Origin: Alectoria sarmentosa
Taxonomy: Eukaryota > Ascomycota > Lecanoromycetes > Lecanorales > Parmeliaceae
Assembly: GCA_009733775.1 (NCBI GenBank)
Contig: WOGZ01000471.1
Coordinates: 1 to 20,224 of the forward strand
Direction of reading: 5' to 3'
Length of the DNA: 20,224 bases
Position 1 is the first letter of the stretch. Each line of letters begins with the position of its first letter. Positions 9,292 to 19,598 of this stretch are shown here, in pieces. The notes beneath the pieces are model-generated. The model searched no databases, was not told where the DNA came from, and saw only the letters and a list, made by a program, of their open reading frames with translations. Position numbers and translations under genes: made by a program.

Positions 9292-9595
9292 GTTGCAACC
9301 ACAGAATGAATAATTTGTAGTGTCTTCTGACCTCTATTGAGACTCAAGAGGCATGTTGTAACAGGGTGGTAAAGCTGCCGAGGGGAAAGGGGACGGGGGA
9401 AAAACCCCGACGCTACGAAACTACACATTAAATTTTGATTGTGATTATTGATACCTAGTGTTGAGCTTTGAATCTTGCAGGCAGCAAAGACCCCCAGTTT
9501 TACATTGTGAAGCCTTTCAGCAGCGTTGTAGTTCCCCTTCTCCCTTTTTTTTCTTTAGGTCGACGAACAAATCTGTTGAAGCTCAACAGCCTGAA
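9292..9595. promoter_or_regulatory. Shared divergent promoter, RRM gene / SEC31
   Basis: 304 bp lie between the divergent start codons. It holds a G-rich block (about 9381-9399: GGGG, GGGG, GGGGG) directly followed by AAAAACCCC, so GGGG-AAAAA-CCCC can pair as a hairpin (9396-9408). AGGGG (9381-9385) resembles the stress element STRE of yeasts. GAAAAACCCC at 9399-9408 matches the eS10 promoter repeat. A T-rich tract ending TTTAG (about 9544-9559) lies in the presumed SEC31 leader. Confidence 0.5.
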
Positions 9596-12500
9596 ATGGT
9601 TTGGTTACGAGAGATCCCAAGGACAGCTGCGTTCGCCTGGTCATCCGGCACCTCTTCGCCTTTCCTCGCTACTGGTACAAAAGCTGGGGCGGTCGACGAG
9701 GGGTTCTCCAATGAGACGCAACTTGAGCTATGGGACTTGAACCTCGACAGTCTCCAGCAGGGTCGGGAATTGAAGTCAGCTGCAAGCGTAAGCACTGACT
9801 CGCGGTAAGTGTCTTGAGATTTTGCCTCCCTATGCACGTCTGAAAGAAAAGTGCTAACAGTGATGTGCCCGGTCAGATTTAACGACATCGCGTGGACGAA
9901 TGGGGACGACGATCAATCGAGAGGCATTATTGCTGGCGCACTGGAAAATGGCGCACTGGATCTATGGGACGCCGACAAAATTCTCAGTGGAGATAAGTAA
10001 GGCTTGTTGCCCAATGCCCACTTTCAAGTCTTACCTTCTCCCAGGGACGCCTTCAAATCACGGACGTCAAAACATGGCGGCGCTATCAAAGCACTACAAT
10101 TTAATGCATTTCGGTCAGAACTGCTAGCTACTGTGGGAGCGAAAGGCGAGGTATGTAGGCCATCTCAATGTCTTGTTCGGCAGCTAAGGTTGATTAAGCT
10201 GTTCATTTCCGATCTCAATAACGTTGGAAGTCCATTCCGCATGGGTAATGCAGTTGCCAGAGCTGACGACTTCGACTGCCTTGATTGGAATAAGAGAACC
10301 GCGCACATCTTAGCCACGGGCAGTAGCGGAGGGACAATGACCGTATGGGATGTGAAGAACAAGAGAGAGAGTCTTACCCTGAACAATTTGGGCCGAAAGC
10401 CTGTCAGTGCAATAGCTTGGGACCCAATCAAGGTATCTAACACCGCGAACGCTGTGAAGACTGGGGCTTATTCGTCGCACAGACTACGCGGCTTATTACT
10501 GCTATTCCTAACGATACCGATCCTGTCATTCTAGTATGGGATTTGAGGAACGCGAACGCTCCCGAGCGGGTAAGCGTTTCTGAATACTTCAAACAGGGGG
10601 TACGCTGAACGCTTTTAGGTCTTGCAAGGCCACGATGGAGGTGTACTTTCGCTCTCCTGGTGCTCACAAGACGGTGATTTGTTGCTCTCCTCTGGGAAAG
10701 ATAACAGGAATATTTGCTGGAATCCCCAAACAGGTGATTCGTACGGCGAGTTTCCAGTCGTTACTAATTGGGCATTCCAAACAAGGTGGAACCCTCACAA
10801 CCCTGGTCTTGTTGCTACAGCTTCTTTCGATGGCAAAATTGCAATTCAGTCAATTCAAAGCACCAGACCCGAGACAGCCGGTCTTGCTGACAGTCATTCA
10901 CAAACTGTGGACGACGATGACTTCTTTAATAAAGCGCAGTCACAGCCCCAAGGCACGAGCTTTAACCTCCAAAAAGCACCCAAATGGTTGCAGAGGCCCT
11001 GCGGTGCGTCATTTGGCTTTGGCGGGAAAGTCGTCAGTTTTAAAGGAGGTGCATTGGAGACACCAAAAAGATCGATGGTTCGTATCTCAACTTTTGCAAT
11101 TGACGATGGTATTTCGTCGTCGACGGAGGCATTCGAATCAGCGCTGAAGGAGAATGATCTAAGCGGTATCTGTGAGAACAAAATTTCCGAAGCCAAGTTT
11201 GACGCGGAAAGGGCAGATTGGAAGGTCATTAAGACACTGACGTCAAAGAGTCCAAGAAAGGATCTCGTGGATTATCTTGGCTTTTCACGCCATGATGACG
11301 AGGCATCAGATGGTGTTTCGAAGCTGTCAATGAACGGTTCAAAGGATGAAGAGCCTCGAGGATTGAAAGAATTATCCGCATCCCAGTCCAATCGACTCTC
11401 GGCGTTTTTCGATAACAGCGCTGACGGCGACAGCTTTCTTTCCGAACTTGCAGCCACTAAAGGTGCAAAGACTAATAATCCGTTCCAACTGTACTCTGGC
11501 TCAGAGTCCGAATCAGATCGAAGAATTACGCGAGCACTCCTACTTGGAGAATTTGACAAGGCGTTGGATGTATGCTTGCAAGAGGACAGGCTATCGGATG
11601 CATTCATGATCGCCATCTGCGGAGGTCAAAAATGTATCGACAAGGCGCAGAAGGCTTATTTTAATCGGAAGGCGGGAGGTCCGAATTATCTACGACTGTT
11701 AGCATCTGTGGTTGGCAAGAATCTTTGGGATTTGGTACACAATGCAGACCTGTCTAGTTGGAAAGAGACCATGGCGACTCTCTGCACGTACGCTGATTTG
11801 AAGGAGTTTCCTGACCTCTGCGAAGCACTCGGGGACCGACTGGAAGAACAGATGAAGGTCGAAGGTGGCGACAGAAATCTTCGTAAAGACGCCTCGTTCT
11901 GTTACCTCGCAGGCTCCAAGTTGGAGAAGGTTGTCTCTATCTGGATTGTGGAGTTGGAAGAGAACGAGGGCGCAGGACTACAAGAGACCAGCAAAGACTC
12001 CTCCTTCTCCGTTCATGCACGTTCGCTGCAAAGTTTTATTGAAAAAGTAACAGTTTTTCGCGAGGTTACTCATTACAAAGACAGCGATAGAGGGACAACG
12101 TCAGATTGGAAGCTCGCTTCTCTGTACGACAAATACACCGAGTACGCCGATATTGCTTCCGCGCATGGACAGCTTCAAATTGCGGAGAGATACCTTCAAC
12201 TATTACCTAGTAATTATCCTGCTGCAGAGGTCGCGAAGAGCAGAGTACAGCAAGCCACACGAAAAGCCGCACCGGCATCAGCACCGAAACAACCTACGAA
12301 CACTGGCCGAGTATCGCAGCGTGCGCCACAAACGGACTTCCAGCAACAACAGCAGCCGAGTCTTGCTAGACAACCTGTTGCATCAGGCAACCCATATGCA
12401 CCGGCCCTGTCTGCTCAGCCTCAGAACCCATACGCTCCTACCAATGGTGCGCCAGGCTACGATGGTGCTGGGGGGTATCAGCCAGGACAGCCGCCGGCGC

Positions 12501-13712
12501 TGGCTCCTGCTCCTGCACCCACCATTTCTTCCTACCAAAAACAGCCTCTTGGGCCTCCGCGAAATCTGAATGCGTCCTATTCGATTTCACCCCCTTCCAA
12601 AGCTCCGAACATGAGTATTTGGAACGATACCCCAGAAAGCTTCTTCAAAGCTCCTGCTTCCCGACGTGGGACTCCAGGCGTTGGTGCAAATGCGTCGACG
12701 GCCTACCAACCAGCACCACCACCTAACCCGGGGCCTTCATTTGGGGCGCCGCCAAGGTCGACACCACCAGTAGGCCCGCCGCCCAAAGGACCTACCGCCC
12801 CGCCGCCAAAATTGTCATCATCTTCTACGAATATCTCACCTTCATACCAACAGCCCGAGAGACCCTCATCTGCTGCAAATACTTACGCCCCTCCATCGTC
12901 ATCTTCCAATCTGTCTGTTCACCAACAGCCCACGATTCCCCGTGGACCATCACCATACAATGCTCCACCATCTGCTCCGCCACCCAGTAATCGCTATGCC
13001 CCATCGCAACCCACGCAGTCCGCAGCGCCATCCAATCCGCAAGATCCTTCAATTATGCCTGGAGGCAATCGACAGGCACCGCCTGCTAATCCGTTTGCTC
13101 CGCAGCAGATTTATGGTACTCCCTCACAAAACCCATCTCAACAGCCGCCTGTACTAGCTGGCCCACCACCTAGATCCACCGCGGCTCCTTCGGGATCTCA
13201 GGGTTCTCGGCCTGGGACTGCTCAATCTCAGCGCAAGTCTGCTCCCCCGCTTCCGAAATACCGTAAGCCTTACGGGAAATACATCTGAAAGGATGAGCCG
13301 CTAAAAAGTATCTAGCGCGTGGAGACAGAAGTCACATTCCATCCAATGCCAGTCCCGTCTACGAAATCCTCAATCAAGACATGCAACGTGTCAAGTCACG
13401 AGCACCATCCTCTTTCAAGGCGCAAGTCAATGACACGGAGAAGAGGCTCGATATACTGTTCGATCACCTCAACAATGAAGATCTACTCAAGGCAGATACA
13501 ATTGCGAATATGGCAGAGCTAGCTCTGGCGATCCAGGCCAGGGATTTTGAGCAGGCGCAGGCCATACACGTGGAAATAATGACGAACAAGACTGATGAGT
13601 GTGGAAACTGGATGGTGAGTTGATCGGTTTGAATCTCAATTCCAGATGTTGGCTGACGGGATCCTAGGTTGGAGTGAAGCGCTTGATTGCCATGAGCAGA
13701 GCGACGCCCTGA
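9596..13712 (+). CDS. sec31: COPII coat outer-shell protein SEC31
   Basis: SEC31 pairs with SEC13 to form the outer cage of COPII vesicles that leave the endoplasmic reticulum. Exons: 9596-9804, 9877-9996, 10045-10150, 10199-10432, 10483-10569, 10619-13262, 13316-13614 and 13668-13712; 1247 residues, in the family's normal range. The N-terminal WD40 propeller (about 1-335) includes LELWDL, NGALDLWD, FDCLDWNK, VTVWD-like MTVWDVK, PVILVWDLRN and GKDNRNICWNPQTG. An alpha-solenoid follows (about 470-790), then a long Pro/Gln/Ser/Ala-rich linker (about 800-1130) that normally contacts SEC23. The conserved C-terminal helical domain (about 1137-1247) has VYEILNQDMQRVKSRAP, FDHLNNEDLL and the ending GVKRLIAMSRATP. 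Intron 6 (13263-13315) must be removed; reading through it stops at 13288 and would lose the C-terminal domain. Introns are 48-72 nt. Start ATG at 9596 (MVWLREIPRTAAFAW) is the conserved one. Confidence 0.98.
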
Positions 13713-14084
13713 ACGCAGCAGGTTAACTTGTAGAGATTGTTCCCATTGCAATTGAGCGTTCATGTAAAAAGCACAGAGTGATCATTGACACCGTAGAACA
13801 CAAGTATCAGATACGAGAAAGGTTCACCATGCATGATGTTGTGAGCTAGGGTGTTTAAACGTGAGGTCGGCGTCGAATTGTTCTGCGGATAGACTTCTCA
13901 GTCTCTCATGCTACCTACGTAAGAGGATTATACACATTGTCATCGTTAACTTCCAGGTTCTAATTCTCACTCTCATCCTCTCTTCTACATTACTGGCGCC
14001 TTCAGGACGGCGATGTGGGTATCAATGCAAGGCTCGTAATTTCGTGGACAGTCATAACATCATAGACGTGGATGCTTTGGTGCG
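13713..14084. other. Convergent 3' intergenic region, SEC31 / hypothetical gene
   Basis: This 372-bp region lies between converging stop codons. No RNA gene, repeat or supported coding exon was found; it presumably contains the two 3' untranslated regions. Confidence 0.55.
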
Positions 14085-14888
14085 CTAAATGGTGGAGTTT
14101 AATTCCGGTGTCAAGGATTGCTTTGCTGCAACATGGTCGTTCTCGTTCTCCAAGTCGCGCTGCACATTCACTAAATCGGTTTGCACTTGGACTGTTGGAG
14201 TCCCGATGTCATTCCTGACCGAGGCGAGATCATGCGATGTCAATACATCATCTTCCACTGGTCTCCAGACCCAATCTCGCCTTTGGGGCCTTCCGTGAAC
14301 AGGGGTCGAATGGCCGTCCTCTGCTTTGATGACCTCTCGTCTTCTTTTGTGGTCGTCCTCGGTAGATGGAGTCTCGACTTCAGTGTCTGACAATCCCTCA
14401 ATGACCGGGGTGGGCATGAACTCCACTAGTCTCTCTTGGAAGGCTACTCGCTTCACGGGTGGGAACATCCGTCTCGGGGTCCTGGTGGACGTGGCAGATA
14501 CATGCCGCCGCGGTAAAGGGCTGTTGCGAAGGATGCTGTGAGTGCCAATGGGGAGAATATAAGGAGCGTCATTATGAAAAGGTGAGACTCCTGGGAAGGC
14601 GGACGAGGTGGTCGAAGGGGATGGGAAATGAACCTGGGGTTGGATGGCAGATGTTGGGGTAGGAGGAGGGGCGTCGAAAACGTTCGCATGCGTGTTCCGG
14701 AATGTGGGAGGATCTGTAGAAGCAGAGAGGCTGATGAATGCGGCTGACCTTGGAACCGCGGGCGAGGACAATGTGGAGGTTTGGAGGGACAGCTTGGGTC
14801 TTTTGGGTGCTGCCGGCCTCGTTGGTGGAATGACGTTGCTCTGGCGGCTTGGGCTCGGGTCTTGCGAGCGCATGGGCAAGAGTATCAT
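14085..14888 (-). CDS. Hypothetical disordered protein with RVxF-like motif and many S/T-P sites
   Basis: Function not recognised. A single exon codes for 267 residues from ATG 14888 to TAG 14085. The sequence is rich in Pro/Ser/Thr and probably mostly disordered. It has about 13 Ser/Thr-Pro dipeptides (possible CDK or MAP kinase targets), two basic clusters that could be nuclear signals (PKRPK 28-32, KRRR 181-184) and KRVAF at 146-150, which fits the RVxF consensus for docking protein phosphatase 1. The segment SILRNSPLPRR...RTPRRMFPPVKRVAFQE (118-152) and the block TPVHGRPQRRDWVW (195-208) resemble conserved blocks I recall in unnamed fungal proteins, so it is probably a real gene. No signal peptide or membrane segment is seen. 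It is the last gene before the right AT-rich isochore. Coding status rests on length and recalled conservation. Confidence 0.7.
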   Translation of the reverse strand: MILLPMRSQDPSPSRQSNVIPPTRPAAPKRPKLSLQTSTLSSPAVPRSAAFISLSASTDPPTFRNTHANVFDAPPPTPTSAIQPQVHFPSPSTTSSAFPGVSPFHNDAPYILPIGTHSILRNSPLPRRHVSATSTRTPRRMFPPVKRVAFQERLVEFMPTPVIEGLSDTEVETPSTEDDHKRRREVIKAEDGHSTPVHGRPQRRDWVWRPVEDDVLTSHDLASVRNDIGTPTVQVQTDLVNVQRDLENENDHVAAKQSLTPELNSTI

Positions 14889-15340
14889 GACGGCCGGGGC
14901 CTGGAAAGATATTTTGGAGACTGTGGAGGTGAAAGATTAAGCAGATGTCTTTGTTGCGAGTTGGTGAAGAGGCAGTTTCGAGAGGCGGCGGCTACAGGAG
15001 GGGAGCGAGGAAGCCGAAGTTGAGATCCAAAAGCGACGCCTTGAAGCGGTCGAGAGACATTTTCCAGCATAAAAGAAACATGAATTTGGGTTTATTTTGA
15101 AGAGCTTCTCCAGAAGGGAATGATTTCAGCAGGAAATATGGAGATTGTGATTTGCGAATTGAAAGTAGAGTAGGAAAGGAGAAAAGAGTGGGAACCGAAG
15201 AACTGGGGATCTAAGAAAAATTGGAAGCTTTGATTGGTTCTTGTTTTACTACGTACCTAATTAGTTGCTTTCTTTACACTACCTGAAAGTAAGGTACCTA
15301 CCTTAGCGGAAGGCTATGAGTTCGAAAAACTGTATTTAAA
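14889..15340. other. Upstream region of the hypothetical gene and isochore edge
   Basis: This is about 450 bp of presumed promoter and leader for the minus-strand gene ending at 14085. Open frames here are unsupported. TAAGGTA-CC-TACCTTA (15290-15305) is an inverted repeat with perfect 7-bp arms right at the change to AT-rich DNA. Nothing else was recognised. Confidence 0.5.
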
Positions 15341-15775
15341 ATGTAATTGTTTATGAGACCGCCTTTAGGCGACTGCTAAGTGATATAATTATCGTATCGA
15401 AACATTTATATTACGCTGTAAATCTTTAACAATTTGGTTTATAATACGATAATAGGTTAGTTTCCATGCATACACGTTTACACAAAAATAATGAATATAA
15501 TTCTATTACCGTTTTCCATCAAAAACCGTCATAGAATCGTTGCGATACATTGAAGATTGTCAAACTTGTCAAATCAAGTACTCGAAAGTATTACGTATTG
15601 AGAAACATTAACGCTTTTGAACATTGAAGTTCAAAAATGAGCGATTTAGACGATTTTTTCGCGGGAGTGACCTCTGCGATACTTCCGCCTCATAATGTGA
15701 AGATATATATTTAAGAGATGAACACTCGCAGAAAAAACCTCATTAAATTTACGTTTTGACGTTAATTGTAAAATA
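15340..15775. other. Intermediate-composition segment at the right isochore edge
   Basis: This stretch is AT-rich but keeps far more CpA/TpG than the DNA to its right. It has a small hairpin CGCC-TTTA-GGCG at 15360-15371. A 25-codon open frame at 15637-15714 is not supported as a gene. It could be an unrecognised mobile element remnant or simply a less mutated edge; no terminal repeats or duplication could be shown. Confidence 0.35.
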
Positions 15776-17540
15776 TAGCTGAGTACGCAAATTTCTTTCA
15801 AATCTTGATTACGTTAAACGGGTTTTAATTGTTTATTTTAGAAAATCGTATTAAAAACGTTATCGCCTTTAAATAAAATCGACTTTTTAAACTTTTATTT
15901 TAAAAACGATAGAATAATCATGTGATTATCGTTTTATTAACTTATATTTTTTTTTTAAAATAAATATTATAATTATTTTCGTTATTATCGTTATTTTATT
16001 AAATGTTAATAAAACGATAATTAAACGCTAATCGTTAACTTTTTCATTTTTCGTTAACAAAATAATTAATTAAATATGTTTTCATTTTTATTTATTAATA
16101 AATATTTTTCTTTATAAGCGCTTACATTTTTACTTTAAAATCGATAAAAGATTTTTCGTAATATACGAAATAAATTATTTAATTATATTATATAAATATA
16201 ATATAATATAATAATTATAATATTTACATTAATATATTTTAAAATAATTTCGTAAAAACAAAATTTATCGTGTAATTAAATCTCGTAATACGAAAATAAG
16301 TTTTTTAATTAAGTAAATCTTTTTTATACAATAAAAGAATTTTCGTTAAGTCTTTTTTATTCGAGTTTTGAAAACTGAAAATAATTATAACGTCAACGTC
16401 ACTCTATTTTTAACTTCGAATTGAGACGATTTAATTAAATTTTTTAAAACGAAAACATTTACGAGATTTTTTCACTTTACGAGATAGAATAATGAGATAA
16501 AATAAATAAGAGAGATTAATAAATCATAATTGTATTTAAATAATACGATCGAACTTTAAATACGTAAATTATAACTTTATTATCGACGATAAATTTCGCT
16601 AAAAGTCTCTTAAAATTGTGATTGTTTAATAATAAAAATGCTTTTTAAATATTTTATAAAAGATTTATAATAAAGTAATGCTTTATATTAAATTTATTAA
16701 TGTTTTATAATAACATTTAATTAGAAAATATTAAGCGTTAAAAAGTTTTTTAAAACTTTTATAAAAAATTACTAATTCTTTTTAATAAAAAAGTGTTAAA
16801 AGTTATTAATTATCGAGGTTTACTCGATTATTATGCGCAACATCAAAAAATTTGCCTTAGTTTTAAAACGCTATACTCACATTCAAGTTATTTCTTTCAA
16901 ATAAAAGTTTTATTATTTTATTTAAAGTCTTATTATTTTAAATATAAGATAAAGAATTTTGCGCGATTATATTTAAGCACGTTTGAGCTCAAAATCTCAT
17001 ATTTTTTTAAATTAAAAGTCTTAAAAAAAGATTAAAATTTCATTTTATTCGATTAACACTTAATGCGATCCCGAATTTTAATATATTTAATTAATAATAT
17101 TTAATTTTATATATCTTAAATATCATTTGCAACGTATTTAAAATATATTTAAACTTTTTATCGATAATAATATTATATCGTATTCGTTTATATATTTTAT
17201 ATTCGTAATTTTTTTTCAAACGATGATAACGACGACATTATTAAAACAAATTTTAAAAAAAAATCTTCGTTAATATGTATTTAATATCACATCATTTTTC
17301 GAAATCATTTTAAATAATAATCGTAAACATATATTGACGTTATTTTGAGAACTTTGAAAATTTAAAGTTTCGTATTCACTCGACATTTATCGAATTATAA
17401 CGTTGATATAATTTTTTAAACTTGAAAAATTTACGTTAAAGATTTTTTAATATTATAACTCGATTTTTATAAAAAAAAAATTACTTTTTTAAAAGATAAT
17501 AAAGTGCGTAAAGTTTAAAGTTTAAAGTTTATTTAATATT

Positions 17541-17690
17541 TTATACGAAAAAATTAAATGCTCGTATAAAAAAATTAATCGTTTTATACGAAAAAATTAA
17601 ATGTTTATATAAAGAAATTAATCGTTTTATGCGAAGAAATTAAATATTTTATATAAAGAAATAAGATGCTTTATGCGAAGAGATAATAAT
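17541..17690. repeat. 43-bp tandem repeat, about 3.4 copies
   Basis: Units start with TTATACG or TTATGCG at 17541, 17584, 17627 and 17671 (spacings 43, 43 and 44). Each continues with GAARAAATTAAAT and a TATAAARAAATTAAT-like half. Many differences between copies are A versus G (for example TTATACGAAAAAATT against TTATGCGAAGAAATT), as expected if RIP hit one strand of some copies. A short AAAGTTT x3 run precedes it (17510-17530). Confidence 0.7.
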
Positions 17691-18088
17691 AACTTTAAAC
17701 GTAATATCTTAATAATTTTAACACGACGCGCAATATAATTATTTTTCTTAATATTTAAAAATAATTAAAATATATTAAAACGACGCGTATAATATTGAAA
17801 ATTAACTATATAATCACGAATCACATTAATTTTTTTTAAAAAAAGTTGAAAAGTAAATAATTAAATTATTTTTTAAATATATTACTATCACGATTCGAAA
17901 ATACGTTTTTATTAAAAATTCTAAATTATATTCATTTTAATTATTTAAATGTTATTTTCATTTTAATTATTTAAAATTTAATTTAAAACGATTAAATACG
18001 TTTTATCTCAATTAATTGAATATCGCGTTAATCACATTCGATTTAACGTTCGAATTACGAAAAATATTTAAATGTATAAAAAAAAAAT

Positions 18089-18101
18089 CTCTCTCTCTCT
18101 T
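18089..18101. repeat. CT dinucleotide microsatellite
   Basis: A run of CT repeats follows an A-tract. It is notable only because CpT survives in tandem here while isolated non-CpG cytosines are rare around it. Confidence 0.7.
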
Positions 18102-19370
18102 TGCGTTCGTTTTATATAATATATTTAATTTATAATTATTAAATATTATCTTAAATATAATACTATTCATATTTTTATTCGTAACATTATAAACGCTTAT
18201 TTTTATTATCGTTATTTTTTCGATTAATAATATTTTTAATATTTTAGTATTTTTAATACTTTTAAAACATTATTAATAATAACGAACATATTTAAAAATC
18301 TTTCAAACGCCTTTATCAGCGCATTTTCAATTCAATTCAATAATTCATTTTTTAATTTTATGAACATCGAAAAAATCTCAATCGAAAGTATTTTATTTAA
18401 TATCAAATTGATTTTCAAAAATATAGAGAAATTTTAATAAATTGTTGAAATTAATTTTAAATAAATCTTCGTTTTTTTTTATATTTAATTTTTAACATTC
18501 AAAAATAACAAAATAAACGAAAATTAAATATGCGCTTATAATTTAAAATGAATTAAATTCGAATTCGAGTCGAACGCGAACAAGCGAAATTCGACGAAAT
18601 TCGATATCGCTTCGAAAAATTATAAATTATACTTAAATCTTCGAATTCTCGCTTTAAATTATCTTTTATTTTTAATAATTTAAACTTTTTTAAGATCTTT
18701 AAACGATTTTCGAAAATTTTCGATCTTAAATTATATAAAAAGAATTTTATTATTTTAAAAGCATTTTTTTACGTTTTTAAAATTAAATTTTATAATAATG
18801 CGAATTAATATTTTATTGAAAATAAACGTCTCGTTTATGTCGTAAAACGTTTAAAAAAAATTATTAAATGAACTTTTTTTTATTGAATTTGATAATGAGA
18901 TTATTATTCGCATTTTAATTTAATTTTATAAATATATAAAATTAACTTTTAAAGATTTCGATTAAAAAACGATTATTTAATATTATATTCAAAAGCTTAA
19001 ATAAATAAATCGTTTCTTTTATTATTATTTAATCGATTTCGAGACACACATTTATAACATTAAATTTAATAAAATCAATCAACGCTTCGCTTTTAAAAAA
19101 GGGTTTAATAACGAACTTCGAGTTTTTTTAATTTTAATCAATGCAAATTCGCTTTTCTTTGCAAAATTTAAATTTTTTTATCAATTAATAAATAATAAAT
19201 AGCGATAAATAATCTTTTACGTTTTTAAAAAATTACGCTTCAATAACATTATTATTACGTTAATTTTCATTAACGCTTTAATTAATCGTAACATCAACGA
19301 TAATAATACAATTATAAACTTATTTATTATCGATTAAATCTTTCGTCTTATTAATTTGTCAAAAGATATA

Positions 19371-19551
19371 TGATGAATATCATGTATGGGTTGATTGAGT
19401 ATGTAAGAAACACGGGGGAATCGTGTTCTTAAGCTTATTCGCCAAGACAATGCCAAGACACGGCTGGCCTTAGGGCTGACCTTAAAGCTGACCTTAGGGC
19501 CGGCCTTAGGGTCGGCCTTACGTACATTATGCAGGAGGTTGGTTTTCAACA
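19371..19551 (-). mobile_element. 3' LTR of an LTR retroelement (minus orientation)
   Basis: Read on the minus strand, this 181-bp block begins TGTTGA and ends TCATCA, giving TG...CA ends with one mismatch between the 6-bp inverted termini. Directly 5' of it (19552-19560) is the purine run GTAGGGGAA, placed like a polypurine tract, so this should be the 3' LTR of an element whose coding region lies beyond the right edge of the window. The AT-rich isochore stops at its outer end; ATATA at 19366-19370 may be one copy of the target duplication, which cannot be checked without the other LTR. The LTR has balanced base composition and no sign of RIP. It contains a 12-bp tandem array. Superfamily (copia or gypsy) cannot be decided without the pol gene. 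Confidence 0.65.
19462..19521. repeat. 12-bp tandem repeat x5 inside the LTR
   Basis: Five adjacent 12-mers: GGCTGGCCTTAG, GGCTGACCTTAA, AGCTGACCTTAG, GGCCGGCCTTAG, GGTCGGCCTTAC (19462, 19474, 19486, 19498, 19510). They differ mostly by transitions. Just before it, GCCAAGACA occurs twice (19441-19449 and 19452-19460). Confidence 0.9.
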
Positions 19552-19560
19552 TTCCCCTAC
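19552..19560 (-). promoter_or_regulatory. Polypurine tract of the retroelement
   Basis: GTAGGGGAA on the minus strand directly abuts the TGTTG start of the LTR, the position where second-strand DNA synthesis is primed in LTR retroelements. A near copy lies 38 bp further inward (about 19591-19599). Confidence 0.55.
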
Positions 19561-19598
19561 AGCGTCAAAAGTATACGGTTGTCTTAACACTCCCCTAT

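Larger units (their letters stand above)
15775..19370. other. AT-rich, RIP-like isochore (right)
   Basis: No credible gene. In a hand count of 18541-18720 there are 24 C on the plus strand: 15 CpG, 8 CpT, 1 CpA and no CpC, and G+C is 43 of 180. Such CpA loss with CpG retained points to RIP-type C-to-T mutation on both strands. The longest frame (16793-17035) begins with GTG, is low in complexity and resembles no protein I know. The 43-bp tandem array (17541-17690) and a CT microsatellite (18089-18101) are the only ordered structures seen. The stretch stops sharply where the LTR begins. Confidence 0.85.

Noticed and set aside
13263..13288. SEC31 ending at 13288 with the peptide RKPYGKYI
   Set aside because: This is read-through of a 53-nt intron; splicing to 13316 restores the conserved C-terminal domain ending at 13712.
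15360..15380. Hairpin CGCCTTTAGGCG followed by CTAAG, resembling a Helitron 3' end
   Set aside because: Helitron ends have CTRR followed by T at the insertion site; here G follows, and no 5' TC end or helicase was found.
15637..15714. 25-codon frame beginning MSDLDDFF
   Set aside because: Too short, no homologue recognised, no support beyond an ATG and a stop.
16793..17035. 80-codon open frame in the right AT-rich region
   Set aside because: It starts with GTG, is low in complexity, lies in RIP-like DNA and shows no known domain; at most a decayed transposon remnant.
19334..19552. 72-codon minus-strand frame with PKxGPKVS-like repeats
   Set aside because: The repeat pattern is a by-product of the 12-bp DNA array inside the LTR; LTRs do not normally code.
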